A DNA stretch of 64,000 nt from Adiantum capillus-veneris (GCA_014529385.2 CM043971.1:58389709-58453708), one strand, 5' to 3'. Positions 34,870-49,200 are shown, numbered from the stretch's first letter. Notes: generated by a model from the letters alone, not told the origin. Numbers and translations are program-made.

Positions 34870-37800
34870 GTAAGTGGACTTGGCTGTGCTTATCTCCATT
34901 TGTTCTTGTTTTTATCTGATTGGATTGACATTTAGATGACGCCTAGGTCATCTGCCCCACCTATATCTTTCTGGCAATTGATGAAATTTTACTTGCAATG
35001 CTGGAGGTTTGTTCGCAACGCTCCTTAATTTGTACGTGTACTTGTATGTATGCGCTTAGTAGAGGTTTGCGTGGAATCTGTAATGTGCTTGTGTGGTTCA
35101 GACCTGGAAGCACAGAGAAAAGGAAGGACAAATCTGTCGTTTCCTCAATGCCAGAGTTCAGACCCTCACTGTAGCTTGCTCTCACTGCAGTAGTAGCTGT
35201 CTCCCTGCAATTATTGCCCAATCTGCCCAGTTCTCACCCATTGCCTACACTTTTTTACTTCTGTGCAAAGTGCACAGCTTTGCGTGCGGTCTCTCTCTCT
35301 CACCCACCCACCCACCCACCCTGATTCGCACATGCACACGATCACATACTGACTCACTTGCAGCAGTCAGGCGGGAAGCTGGATACAGCTGGGTCAGAGG
35401 TGAAAGCGCAAGAAACAGGCTCTGCATAGGAACCAACATAGGGTCCTCATTGGGCGCCTTTAAATTGTTGGCCTGTGCTGCCTGTTTTCAAGTTGGAGCA
35501 AGGCCTATTTGTGGAGCATATTGACTGATCAGCAGCTGACATCAAAGATCTCGGTGTCTAATTTGGGCGCATACTGTTAAATTTTTGGACCGGGAACAAA
35601 AGCAACGCGTGCCGGGGACCTCTATACAGAAGTATTGGTCTCTAAGTCTCCCCCACCCGGTGAATATATGGGAAAGCATCAACTCCCCATCAAACACTCG
35701 GGACCAAGAAAACATAAAGGGGCCACAGAGCATGAAAACTCACCTGCCCTAAAATAACTTCCCTCCATTACTTGCCATCATGGGTCCTGCGCTTGTGCTT
35801 GCCCTTGCCCTTGCTTTGCTGTTTGCATCCCCTCTAGGAGATTTTGCTCCTCTAGACCTTGGTCCTTCCTTTATTGCTGATCCTTCACCTCTTCCATTGG
35901 TTCCTGCCCCCATTTACATCCCATTTGCACTATCTCTTACCCCTACCTTGGTGCTATGTCGCTATCTATTACAAAATGATATGCCTGGATTATCTTTTCC
36001 TTGGTGCACAAGTGTCATGTGCACATGGCTCTTTGTGCCGCGTGGACATGCTTCATCGTCTTCTAGAGCTAATTTTGTACCTATCCCTAGATAGGAGTGT
36101 CTAGAATCCTCAGAGGATTAGTACTGGCAATTTTGTGAGCCTAATTGCAGGACGTGCATGTCTGAACGAGTCCATTAGATTAGGTTTTCCGGTTTTGGAA
36201 TCCTCTTGCATAAATGGATTGTACAAGTGTTTTGCTGTAGAGGAGCCAAAGCTAGATCTAGCCCGAACGTTTTTGCATGCTCTCAGCGTTTTTGCTCTCA
36301 GATCGCAGATCTGCCCAGCGTTTCCGGTTATCAGCAGATCAGCCCAGCGTTATCAGTTTTCAGCCCTTTGCAGGACCTGCATGTCTGAACGAGTCCATTA
36401 TTAGGTTTTCCCGTTTTGGAACCCTCTTGCATAAATGGATTGTACGAGTGTTTTGCTGTAGAGGAGCCAGCGCTAGATCTAGCCTGAACGTTTTTGCATG
36501 CTCTCAGCGTTTTTGCTCCCAGATTGCAGATCTGCCCAGCGTTTCCAGTTAGCAGCAGATCAGCCCAGCGTTATCAGTTTTCGGCCCTTTTGCTAGCCGA
36601 TCGTGACCCGGATCTGCTAATGTTGCATCCTCGACTGCAGCCCGGTACTTCGGCAGCCCATTGAGCCTCTTCTCGGTCATTCCCGTGTTGCATTGAGTGC
36701 CCCCATTGTTGCCCATCATCGGCATCATGAAGATCTGCATTTTCAGCCCTGCTTTACCCTACGAATTGGCTGCGTTTTTGCAGCCGGTGGCCATCCGCAA
36801 TCCCACATTGAGAAGGCTCCAAAGGTGCATCAAATCAGCCCCGGAGGTGCTTCATCCTGAAGAGTTACCAAGGCGACATTCCCCATTCGAGTTAATAGAG
36901 TCTGCACATGAGGTATTGCATGTGTGTACATTTATGCAATCAAAAGCAAATACCACATTGGGAATGGTGTGGCGGGCTCTTGAAAGGGTTGGTTGGGACC
37001 CCATTGGGTGTCATTCTCCTTTTCTCTCTCTCTCTCTCTCTCTCTACACATCTCTCTCTCTCTCTCTCTCTCTCTCTGATTCCCTCTCTTTAGGGAATAA
37101 AAGGAACCATCATTCATGCTAAGTTGTAGTCCTTAACGCAAGGAAAGAAGTAAAGATTTGTGGAAGTGTAAAACCTAGATCTTCACCATTCTAATTCCGC
37201 TGCATCTGACAACAAGATATGCAAAATCTTCTCAAATGATTATTTTTCCTTGGTGCACAAGATAGGCGAAACCTTCTGCCACCCTCAAAAATCTCAAATG
37301 GTGATTCTATGTTGAATTGTAAACAATGTTGTTAAGCAAACTCCACCAATGGCAAATATTTCTCCCACTGAGACTTATTTTCAGAGATAGAGCACTTCAA
37401 CAAGCCCAATGCCACCGAGTTGGTAATTTGACTACCCATTAGTTTGTAGATGAAATGACAAAGACGATGTGAGTAAAGTACCCACATTCTTACACACCGC
37501 TCTCAAAAACAAGCTTGCAAATCTAGGGTCTCTCTACGACACAATAGACTCAAGCTGCCCATTTAATCGAAAGATGTGCGATACAAATAGCTTTGCCAAA
37601 TAATCAGCCTTGAATGACTTCTTTGCTATGAAGTGAACCTGTTTGTTGAATCTATTCAGGATGGTCCAAATGCCCACCGTGAGTCTTTGGAAGATCGAAT
37701 ATAAATCCATAGTTGTACTCTCTCATGGTTTGTCTGGAACAGGTAAAAGACTATAGGTGCTTTGTGCCTATCATACTTCCCTTTTTGACATATTAGACAA

Positions 37801-37901
37801 GTACGCACAAACTTATCCACATCCTTCCTTCGTGAGCTAAGGCCAATAGAAGTAACTCTCAACTGTTAAAGAGTCTACAACGGAAGAAGAAACACGAACA
37901 C

Positions 37902-37991
<90 letters not shown>

Positions 37992-40900
37992 TATTAACGT
38001 CTTCAAAAGGCCGAACTCGACCTATGAGACAACATCCTATACATGTGTTGATGTGTCGGGCATCGAGAAAAATAAAATGGTACAAACTAAGAACATGAAG
38101 TGTAAAGCTACTCCCTGTGGTGTGGTATGATGGAATGTGGTGTAGTATGTGTAATGCGCAGTATACAATAGGCGGCCCTAAAGTAGGACGTGCTCATATG
38201 TGTATCCAGAACATCTATATGCAGCAGGGTAGTACAATCATGAAATGTAGGATACTAACAACATGCAACAGAAGTAGGGGACAATATGTGGTACATCGGT
38301 GGCGGTGGCTTGAAGCAGCTCTGGAGTGCAGTCTCCCAAGATGCTGATGAGAATCTCTGCTCTAGATGCTGCTGGTGTAGAGATAGTATACTCAGAATCT
38401 ATCTCCGATGATATCGAGGTGTCCTGTATCGTGGGAGTCGTGGTCTGCGTCGTGCCCGCTGGGCCTCTGCTTGCTGAAGGGTAAGCCCCCCCCCCCGGGT
38501 ATGGGGTGTAATAGGATCTGGTGCTGCACTGTGAAAATATTGTGTGATAGTGGTCTGGACCCTACTATCCTCTCTCTGTGGTGGCTGTAGTAACTGCTCT
38601 CTGATCTCTGAAGCTGCTACTAAGAACTGGCCAAATCTCCTCTGCTCATAGTCTGTCATACACTGCTGTAAGGAGTCCCCAATGTCATCTCTCTCCCTCA
38701 GCTGTGTGTAAGTTGGGCATCTGATCACAAAATGCTCCTCACTCTCTACCTCTGTATGGCATATCTGGCATATACGCTCTTCCCGTGGTATATCTCTCGC
38801 TCTACCTCTCTCAATCTCCAGCTGGTGTGATGAGAGTCGAAGCTGGCCGATGCTCACTCGTGAGCGGTGTGGCATATACTCCTGCATGTATTGTGGGGTC
38901 TCAATGAATCCTTGATCAGTAAGCCTCAGAAAATGCTCATAATAGTAGAGCATTTTCGGCGGCAGGAGGTCTGTATGCTGACGCCATGTCCGCTGAATGT
39001 AGGTATGCCATATCTCCTGTCTGATGACCCGATTTCTCTCAGAACGTGAGAGAGAGTAGGTCGGAGCCTGAGTATCATAATGGAGTGGTGGTAGTCTGTC
39101 AGTATCAATGCCATGTCGGGATAACCAGTCTCGTGTCTGGGCATACCATGAACCAGTGGCCCCATCTAGAGCCATCTCTCTGGATGCTGTAAATGCTCTG
39201 TAAGATATCCTGTCCGTCCCCATGTCCGTCCCCATGTCTCTGAATCTATGTAGAAGACAGACTGTCTGAAATAATGCTTCTATCAGCATCGGTGGGGCAG
39301 CAAGCTCGGCTCGGATAATATCATGTGGAACCGATGACTTGCTGCGGATCATCCTAGAGATCATAAGAACCTGGGGTCTCTCTATCTGTGTCCATACTGA
39401 GTCTGCCAATCCCGGTCTCCAAATAGATGATCCGTACATAAGTGCAGGTGTGACCAATGTATCAAAAGCCACCCCTTCGTCCGGGGCTCCTGGAAATGGG
39501 CCTGGTAGCACTGTCTCTCCATCAGAGCTAGTGATGCATATCCTCTAGTGAGTCTATCTCTGGGTGCCCGTGCCATCGAGAATGCTCCAGAAGCTGCTGT
39601 AAATGTCACCCCCAGATAAACATATGAGCCTGTCACCTCTATATCTCCTCCTGCTATTGTAAATCTGCTCTGTCGACGGATAGAAGCTGATGTGTGAAAG
39701 ATGAGAACCTTGGTCTTGCCAAGGTTCACTGTCAATCCTCTTTGTAAACAAAAGTCATCTAGAGCCTGTAAATGCTGCTGTAGGCCCTCGGCCGTCTCTG
39801 ACACGAGTATGATATCATCTGCATATAAAAGGATATGTACTATAGTCCCTCCTATCTCCACTCCCTCTCCTCCTCTGTGTAAAATGAAGTCCACAATCTC
39901 GTCGATATATAAACCAAAGAGTGTAGGTGATAGGGGACAACCTTGTTTCACACCGATGGTGCTCACAAGGGTGTCAGATAGTCCCCCAGGGCATCTCACT
40001 CTGCCAGATACATGCTCATACAATGCATAAATCCCCCATATCATCTCGGTCTCTATCCCCAAGGCAGCTAGGCGTCGAAAGAGCCTCTCTCTGGGTACTG
40101 TGTCGAATGCTTTGCGGAAATCCACATAGCAGCAATATAGTCTCCTCTTCTTCACTCGTGTCTAGTCAATCAGACAGCGTAGAGTGAAGATGTGATCAAT
40201 GGTGGAGAAAGCTCGGAGAAATCCAGCCTGTCCTGGTGTCCGCATGCCCTCTCCCTCGGCTAAAGAACTAAGCTCTGCCTCCAGCACTGCACCATATAGC
40301 TTGGCCAGTATCGGCCCAATCATAATGGTGCGATAAGTACCTGGGTCCATAGTGTCTCCAGACTTGTGGATAGGCACGATAGTGTGCTCTGTCCACGACT
40401 CTGGAAATCCCTCAGCTAGCGCCCGGTTTAAGAGGTGGGCAATGAGTGGTGCTAGTGTGTCCCGACCATATATAATATGCTCTGCCTGTAATCTTGACTG
40501 ATCTCTGGCCCTACCATGCTGTAAGTGAGAGATGGCTTTCTTCACCATGAGAGGGGTGAAGAAAGTGGATGATATGGGACGTGTTGTCTGTGGTGTGGGT
40601 ATAGGTGGCTGATCTGGAATCTGGTACAAGCTCTCTGCGTATTTGTGCCATGTCACCGAGTCCTGAATGGGTGTGGATGGTCTAGGAGTTCCGAGGCGAC
40701 GCCATGCCTCCGCACTGTCCTGGCTCATGAGTAGATGATAGAGATCCCAATACTGGTGCTCCTCCCATTCTCGTTTTTTACGACGGGTAAGGGTCTGCAT
40801 CCTACGTTGAGCTTGTCGATGTGTAATCTCTCCACGAGCCTCTAGTACACTCAACTGCTTGTGAAGATCTTGGCACTCGTCATCATACCATCTGTTTTGG

Positions 40901-43103
40901 GGCATAGTACCAGTGCGTGGGGGGTGTGTGTGTGTGTATGATGCGGGAAACTACGGATGGCTGATTCGTGTAGAATAGACGTGATCTGTGAAGTAAGTGT
41001 GTCAAGAGGTGCCATGGGATCAAGATGTAGAAGGTGCTCATGTAAATGGTGTACATACACAGGTGTAAGCTCATGAGTGAAAGAGATAGTGGTAAAAGTG
41101 TGGCTGTGAGTAGGCGGATCAGAGTAGGGGGTGGCTAAAAGGGAGAAAGTAAGATAAGTGTGGTCGGCCCCTAAGGGTCGGTGTGCAAGAATAAAGGTGT
41201 GTATGATATCTGCTGTAGGAATGGAACCCAATAGATAGTCTACTGTGCTCTCCCCTCCCCCATGAGGAACCCATGTAAATCCCCCAGAGTCCGGCCATCT
41301 CGCCATCCCGTTGTAAATAACGAGATGGTGTCTGCTACCAAGCTCCAGGAGATGGCGGCCATATCCAGTATTGTCCCGTCCCTCATCCGCTGACTGCCTG
41401 CTGACCCCCATCTCCCCAGCATCTAGTGTCCTCATAATGTTTGGCTGCTCCATGTCATATATCTCACACTGTTGGCTCTGTGTCCTCCCGTTGAAGTCCC
41501 CCATGAGGAGAACTTCTCCGAGTGCTGTATAGTGAGATATGTCCTCCGACAATCGGGAGTATGGATCCTGTATGGCATATCGTGATCCATGTGGAGAAAA
41601 ATAACATATGGCAATGTATAACCATCTCTCGTGGGTGAGCTCCAATCGTACCCACATGTAGCACGCCTCCTCATCTCTGCCCATCACCTGTATCCGTCTA
41701 TGTAGTCCTTGTCTAAACAGTATGGCCACCCCTCCTGAACCTCGAGCCGTACCCTGCCTGGTCATGGGTCTGCAGGTCGACTCCCACTGAAACCCTGTGA
41801 TGACTGTGGGTAGTCCTCTCTCTGGGCTGTCATGAGTCTCAGTGAGACATATAATGTCATGCTCCCTGACGATCTCCTCCAAGCGCTCTGGATGTGCCCA
41901 TAAAGCTCCATTGCAGTTCCATACTGCTCCTCTGAGTGGTGTCTCCTGTGCCCTAGCTTGTGTCTCATGGGTCGCGAATCCCTATGAAACTGGGCGACCA
42001 TCGATGAAGATCCTGCCATCCCTGAAGAAGGCCTTCTTGCCTTCTTTCCTTGCCTGGAGGACCCTGGGCATACATGATTTTCTGTGTTCGATCTGCATCT
42101 TAGTGAGATCCTCATCCATGAATGTGTGTCCCCCTTGTAGGCCGCGTAAAAGCACCCTTTTACGAAAGAGAGTGGTACGCTCCTCATCTCCTCGTAAGTG
42201 TAATATCAAGGGGCGTGCACGAGGAGTATCCCGCCCAGCTCGCCATGCCTTTGTAAAAGGCATGGTGTCTTTGTAGCCTAATTGGCTACAAAGCTCTTGT
42301 GCATCCGCCTCTGCTAAGGTACCCTCCTTGAGGCCAGTAATCCTGATGATGTATTTCCTCATTTGGCGTAGTCGCTCCTCCTCAAGTGTGGTCTGGACCC
42401 GCAGGTGTTCTTCCAGGTGTGCCTCCTCCTGTACCTCTTGATGTTCTTCTTGACCACCTCCACCCATCCGGATTGTTTTGCTTCCATTTCTGTTTGAATT
42501 TCCTCTTTTATATCTGCTTTCCACTTGTTCTTGATCTCCACCTCAATGTCCTCTAAGCTTGTAATTCCCCCTTCCTCTTTGGAGATGCGTAAGTGGTTGA
42601 TACTTTCTTGCACCCTGTGTGTTTCCATGTTGAATGTGTCCCGAAGACCTTCGAATGCCTTTTTCCATTCATTCTTCTCTTTGGTGAGTTCCTTGATGTG
42701 GTCTTCCATTTGTTTGATTTTCTCGGTCATCCTCCTCACTTCTGTATTCAATGCCTTGTCGGCGTCCTTCTTCATTTGTGTAATAGCCCGGGCGATCATC
42801 TCCTCCACCTCTCTTTTGTCCATTGGAGCCATTGCTGTCCACTAGTGTACTGTACTGGATGTACCTCCTCAGTCACTTCATCTCAGCTCTGGCCTTGGTA
42901 CAGCAGGATGTGGGGTACGGCCCAATGGGGGGACGTGGACGAGGTAGGTGGGGGTGATGGGGGGGTGTGCAGCAGACGAGGGGACTGGGGGTGTATACGA
43001 GAAGACTGGGGGGTGTGCAATAGTCGAGGAGGCTTGGGGTGTAGACTGGGGCACTCTGCCACACTCTGCAACAGGCGGCAGGCGAGCGTGATGGGCGGGG
43101 GTG

Positions 43104-43201
<98 letters not shown>

Positions 43202-46200
43202 ACGGCACGGCACGGCATGGCAGAGTTCCGCGCCCAGAAGCACTAGCCCTAAAGACTGGTGCCCCTTCTCGGTATTTCTTTATCTATTAAGCTTCAACAA
43301 TTACAATTTCCGAGTGTCCTCTCTTTCGCAAGCTCCCAAGCTAACCTTCTCGGAGAAGAGGCACTTGCACTCTTCTTAAAGGCCCTTAGCCATGCCCAAA
43401 AGCAGTTACATGAAAAGCATAGGTTCTAAAAGCGTATAGAGTCCCAAAAGCTAGCGCCTCCATGGGCTGTCCGTACGGCATGCCACGTCAGCCTGTAAGC
43501 ACGATTTGCGGAGATCCGTATAGCTTGCCATGCCATCAACTTTACGCAAATATGGGTCTTGTTTTTATTTTTAAAGGTTTTAGGCTCCTCGATCGGGTTC
43601 CATATATAACAAACTTGGACACCCCAAGTCAAGATTCTACCGCGACACAGTAGAGATTCACTTCAAAACACTTCACAGATCAAAAGAGAGTCGACACGGC
43701 CCGACGTAGTTCCGTGCCAAGAGATATTGGCCCCAAAGATTGGCGCCCCTTTCGGTATTTATATTTATATTAATCTGTGAGCAAAGTACAACTGAGCCTG
43801 CGGGTGCTTGCTCTCAGACTCTGCGTCCAGATGCTCTGAGAAGTGAGCCCCCTTGGGTCACTTATAAAGGTTTTACAAGGGTTGCTAAAAGCAGAGCCCC
43901 AAAAGCATTAAACTTCAAAAGCAATGTCTCCCAAAAGCTAGCACTGCCAAAAGCAGCTTGTGGAAATCGCGAAAGTCGTGGAATTTTGTACAGTTTTGCC
44001 ATGTCAACAGCCAGCACGTTTTACGGCAGTCCGTAGAGCAGCAACGTCAACATGCTCTTCGCTTCTTATTAATGGCACCTAGGCCCCTCGGCAAAGGTCC
44101 ATAAGTTGGACATGCAAGGTGATCAGTTTGTGACATACCCCCCTCTTGAAAGAATTGTAATCGCCCTCGATTACGCTTGCAAAACAAACAGAGGCCATAA
44201 ACTGTCTTAGTAGACACTGACCGTTAGTATCAACGCACTAGGCACGACACATCTAGCACTTGTACAAAACGACAATCACATCACAGGACATCTCAGGACA
44301 TCACTTGACATCACAGGACAAATCACAAAAAAATTCATTCCAAATCTGAGACCATGACTGCCAGCAACATATTGCGATCATGTCTATAGATTTTCGACTC
44401 AAGCACTGTCGTGTGCGAGAATCATTCCTAGGGATCCCAATCCATCATTAAGTTCAAATTGAATAGAGTGGTCCAATCATTCATTCTTGAATCGGTAGAC
44501 TTTGGATTTCACCCGAAACTTTACTTTAGACTTTAACTTTAGGACACAAAGAAACGTTATGAATAAACCTCTGAGTGGAATTACACTCCAAAACAAACCA
44601 CGGCTCGGTAGCTGGAGTGCTACCAAGCAGACATCGACGCCCTGCTAGCCCCAAAGACTGGTGCCCCTTTCGGTATTTTCTTTATTCCTATTACACTTGA
44701 GAAAAACCTGTAAACTTCTACAAGCTGATCCACTTTTATCAGGCTGAAATTTCCCTACTCTAACATGATTTTGGCAGCATAACCATAGTAGTCTCCACGG
44801 AAAAAATCCGAAGTACACGGTGACTTTCCACGCACTTTAGAGCACTTTACAAAACCTGGCGAGAAATTACAGCACCCTGAATTCTCTGTTTTGCGCTCCG
44901 ATTCGTGTGCCAATCACTTCTGTGGATAGCCCTCGAGCTCTCGTACCTGTAGGGTCACTTGCCCCTTGAATCCGGTGTTCACTTTCCTATTTTCGTCGTT
45001 TCCGTTTCGGGTTGTCACTATGGCTAGATGACAAGTCTTTATAGGGTTTTGAAGCAGTAATGGAAGTAGATGGTAGCACATCCGAGGGTTTCGACAAATT
45101 AAGGGAACTAGATGTAAGCTCATCAGAGGATTCCAATGAAGAAAGGGGATCAGATGATAGTGTCTCAAGGTTTTGACAATCGAGACTGACGTGCCAATGG
45201 ACAAGAAAGGCCAGCGAGGCTACTTAGAGGGGGTCCCAAGGCACAAGGAAAGAACATACAAGGAATGGGATGGCTAGATTGAATGAATGTAAGGTGCAGT
45301 GGAATGAATGTTTGAACTTTGCTCAACATGAGTGCTCCGAACTGTGCTCAAGGTTCCTATTGTTCTTATGGAAGGGAGAGCCTTCCGTTTCTTTAGTGAG
45401 AGTGCAATGGACACAAACAAAGTGAATGGACACAGTGAATGGAAGTGCATGAGATTGAGAGATAGAGAAGAGAATACGACACCAGAGACGTTGTAAAACC
45501 CTCCTCCGAAGGCCCCACTCTCTATGGCAAGAGCGGTCTACTTATGATTGCACAATTCTTTACAATGCTTGGACTTGTCGACGATGTCGACGACGATGAG
45601 GATGACGACGAGACGGGCTGAAATCTGAAAACGCTAAGGGCTGAAATCTGCAAATCTTGTATCTGCTGAATTCTCACTCTATGTCGGTGACGACGGCGAT
45701 GACGACGATGCAACGAAGACGTGCTGAAAACGCAGATGCTGAAATCTGCGTTTTCCGGGCTGAATCTGCAAACTACGCGGGATCTGACCGTGCGGCGAGG
45801 ATCTGTTGCGGGAAGGTGAGATCTGCAAGGTTTGGGGGTTCTGCTGCGGTATCTGACTACTGAAAACTGAAAACGCTGGTCTTCTTGTCGGTTTCGTCAC
45901 GAAGATTTGCAAAAATGCTGAGGTTCTAGGCTGATGCAAAAACGCTAGGGCTGAAAATGAGATCTTGCTGTGGAAATCTGCTAGCGCTAGGGCTGATCTG
46001 CTGTGTCTTGTTGTTGCCGAGGCTGATCTGCCATGCAAAAACGCCAAGGGCTGAATTGCAATGGAAAAACGCTGGGCTGTCTGTAGCAAAAACGCTAGGT
46101 CCTTGCTGATGGGGGTCCTGTTGAGAAGTTGCCTGTTGAGCGAGTGCTCCTGCTGCCTCTTCTGGCAATTAGTACTAGCCTAGGTTTGCTTATATATTAA

Positions 46201-49200
46201 CTTACTCAATTTGCCCTACCTACTTTCCAACAAAAGTCACTTAAAAATAATAAGTGAAAAATATCAAAAATAGGGAAAATAGGCTAAATGCACTGGAAAA
46301 TTCCCCTGAAGGATTCTGATGGAAATGCTTATGATCATGCTGTGTGCAACCAGAGGATATGCATCTACACTAAGTGACTGGGCATGCACGGTCTACGAAT
46401 AGACTCACAAAAGTGTCAGATCACTTCTAAATCTAGACTGATTGGATTGACTGAACCCTGTTATGCTGTAGCTTGTCCACGGACACATAGGGTTGGATGT
46501 GTCACGTGACATCCCCTCCTGTTCAAAGTGAGGTACTGGTACCGAACTGTATGGCGTCGAGGGAGATCGCTAATAGCATCCGGAATCCTGGAAGGGACTC
46601 TTCGCCGGCCCACTCTGATGTGTGGGTCATGCGGTACTTGAACTTCATAAAGGTCTGCAACGCTTGCTTCTTTGGGCCGCGCTAAATGCGACACAAAGTC
46701 TTTGGTAGCTCCTTCAATGCTTCAACTTCGTCGAGAGTCATGCTTCTTTCTTCTTTAAGAATCTCCATGGCTGAAAATTCATGAAACCACTTCCAACACA
46801 AAAACATGAACATACCCATTCCAGTAAAGTGACTGGAAAAAATCGCGTCTTCTCTAAAAAAGACTGTGCATGCAATGTAGATGAACAAATAGACGGAGTG
46901 CCAAACCGTTCACCCAATACACGCAAACAATGAGATCGAATCTTGTCTTGCTGATCTAAATCAATCAATTGTGGCAATTCACAATGGGAATGCCCATGCT
47001 TGGTGCTCATACTTTCATGTGCTCTTTCTACAAATGTGTCATGCCAAGGAAGAGACATGGAATGTGACTTCCTTGAATGCATCCTTTTCAGCTTTTCATG
47101 AACAATCCGCATACATTCCATCTCATTCATGAGTGTAACGTGCTCAACGTACGATATGTCATGCCTAGGAAAAGGGATCACATAAAGACGCTGACTAAAA
47201 TACGGGGAACGATCACGATGAAACACTCGAACAATGCGTGCGTATGAATCATGCGAACACATAGTACTTCCTGTGAGAGTTCTTTGGACCTAGGCTCAAG
47301 AGCCAAGATCGGTTCTTCTTGATTGGTCGAATCTTCCTGTGTGGGTTCTTTGGACCTCGACACGAGAGCCAAGATCGGTTCTTCGTGATTGATCGAATCT
47401 GCAATGAGGTTAGCTTCACTAGAGAAAGTATCCACTAACTCATCCTCCTTGTGAACAATCACACCTTCTTCATGCAAATCATCATGCTTGTGAGAAATCA
47501 CATCTTGATCATGCAAATCATCATGCTCATCATTATCATCCAAATCATCATGCTTATCATTGTGATTCAAATCATCATGCAAATCCTGTGTGTCATGCTT
47601 GGGAGAAGTAGAGACTGAGAGAGTCTCCTTTTCCTGATTCTATGCAAAGTGCGCCTGCACTTGAGAAAAAAGTCGCCACAACTCTTTCATGTGGTGATCG
47701 CTCTTCTCTTGTCTTGCTTTGTTCTCGCGGTCATATTCTGCTTGTCTTTCGTTGTTCTCGCGATCAAATTTGGCTTGTCTTTCTTTGGCTACCAAGCGTG
47801 CTTGCTCGCTCTCACGCGCTATGGCTACCATTTCTTCTTTGTATTCACGATCTATGGCTGCCCTTCGTTCTTCGTAAGCCTTTCTTTCTGTTTCTCTTTT
47901 TGCTTTTCTTTCTTCGCGTTCTAACTTCCTTTCCATAAACATCTGCTCCAACTTCTCCATAGGAGTTAGTGCAATCCTTGTCGTAGATGGGGAAGGGGGA
48001 GGGTCCGAAAAACCTCCTGGTGGGGAAAATTCTTCTTCACCTCTCTCATGCTCATCACCTCCATGCGAAGTATCTATTCTGCTTCGGGTGATGACCATCC
48101 ACTGAAGTCGTGGGTTCTTGTGGGTTCTTGGGGGTCTTGGTTCTTGGGGTTCTTGAGGTTCTTCTTTCGCTTGCAATTTGTGTTTGAGAAGGATCTGCTC
48201 TTCACTCGAGTTCTGCTCTTTTCCGCGGGCGCACCCCTTGGCGGCCTTGCACTCACACCAAGGTTGCTTTTTCCCACCTCACGTCGATTGGCCGGCTGCT
48301 AAGTGCACGGTCCGCTCTCAATGAGTGAAAAGAGGCACAAGGGGAGGCTGGACAAGCCCTTCTTTCGTGGGATTCCTGTTACCATAGTCACAAGGGACAC
48401 ATTCCGGGACGGGGGAACGGGGGACGGGGCTGAAATGGATTTTTAGTGTAAAAAAGAGAGCGGGACCGCAAGTGGGGACGGAAAAGTGGGGACGGGAAGC
48501 CCGAAAAAGGGCGTCCCCTGTTACTATGCCTGTTACTCTTCAAAAACACGATTAGGAATCGACACGCCCAAGCGAACTTGGGTTCGTGCGACCTCAACAA
48601 GCAAAAAAAAAAATGTGGTTCTTGTGGTTCTTTCCTTGAGTGATATAGAACACTGCCAAAGCTCTGATGCCAATGTAAGGTGCAACGGAATGAATGTTTG
48701 AACTTTGCTCAAGATGAGTGCTCCAAACTGTGCTCAAGGTTCCTTTTGTTTTTATGGAAGGGAGAGCCTTCCGTTCCTTTAGTGAGAGAGTGCAATGGAC
48801 ACAAACAAAGTGAATGGACACAGTGAATGGAAGTGCATGAGACTGAGAGATAGAGAAGAGAATACGACAACAGAGACGTTGTAAAAGCCTCCTCCGAAGG
48901 CCCCACTCTCTATGGTGAGAGCGGTCTACTTATGATTGCACAATTCTCTACAATGCTTGGACTTGCCGACGATGTCGACGACGACGAGACGGGCTGAAAT
49001 CTGAAAACGCTAAGGGCTGAAATCTGCAAATCTTGTATCTGCTGAATTTTGACTCTATGTCGGTGACGACGGCGTTGATGACGATGCGCTGAAAACGCAG
49101 ATGCTGAAATCTGCGTTTTCCAGGCTGAATCTGCAAACTACGCGGGATTTGATCGTGTGGCGAGGATCTGCTGCGGGAAGGTGAGATCTGCAAGGTTTGG

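Larger units (their letters stand above)
37989..43105 (-). mobile_element. LINE D: near-complete non-LTR retrotransposon
   Basis: From right to left on the minus strand: C-rich 5' UTR (43105-42833), ORF1, ORF2 (endonuclease, RT, C-terminal CCHC), 3' UTR (38398-37989) ending GAAGACGTTAATAAAGC. It is bounded on both sides by long GA tracts (CT on the coding strand). Only one ORF1 frameshift, one ORF2 frameshift next to a CA tract and one TAG in RT separate it from intact frames. It is L1-like by its apurinic-type endonuclease and coiled-coil ORF1. Confidence 0.9.

Noticed and set aside
35093-35524. A 143-codon frame after ADT exon 1
   Set aside because: No similarity I recognise; it includes low-complexity CT/CCCA stretches and lies in intron 1.
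35780-36104. Hydrophobic 104-codon frame ([15 protein letters not shown])
   Set aside because: It looks like a signal peptide, but composition is Leu/Pro-rich by base bias, the frame is not continued, and it sits in the intron.
41842-42276. A 144-codon plus-strand frame
   Set aside because: Antisense shadow of LINE D ORF1/ORF2.
42593-43246. A 217-codon plus-strand frame
   Set aside because: It is antisense to LINE D ORF1 and its 5' UTR and ends in a GA-repeat translation.
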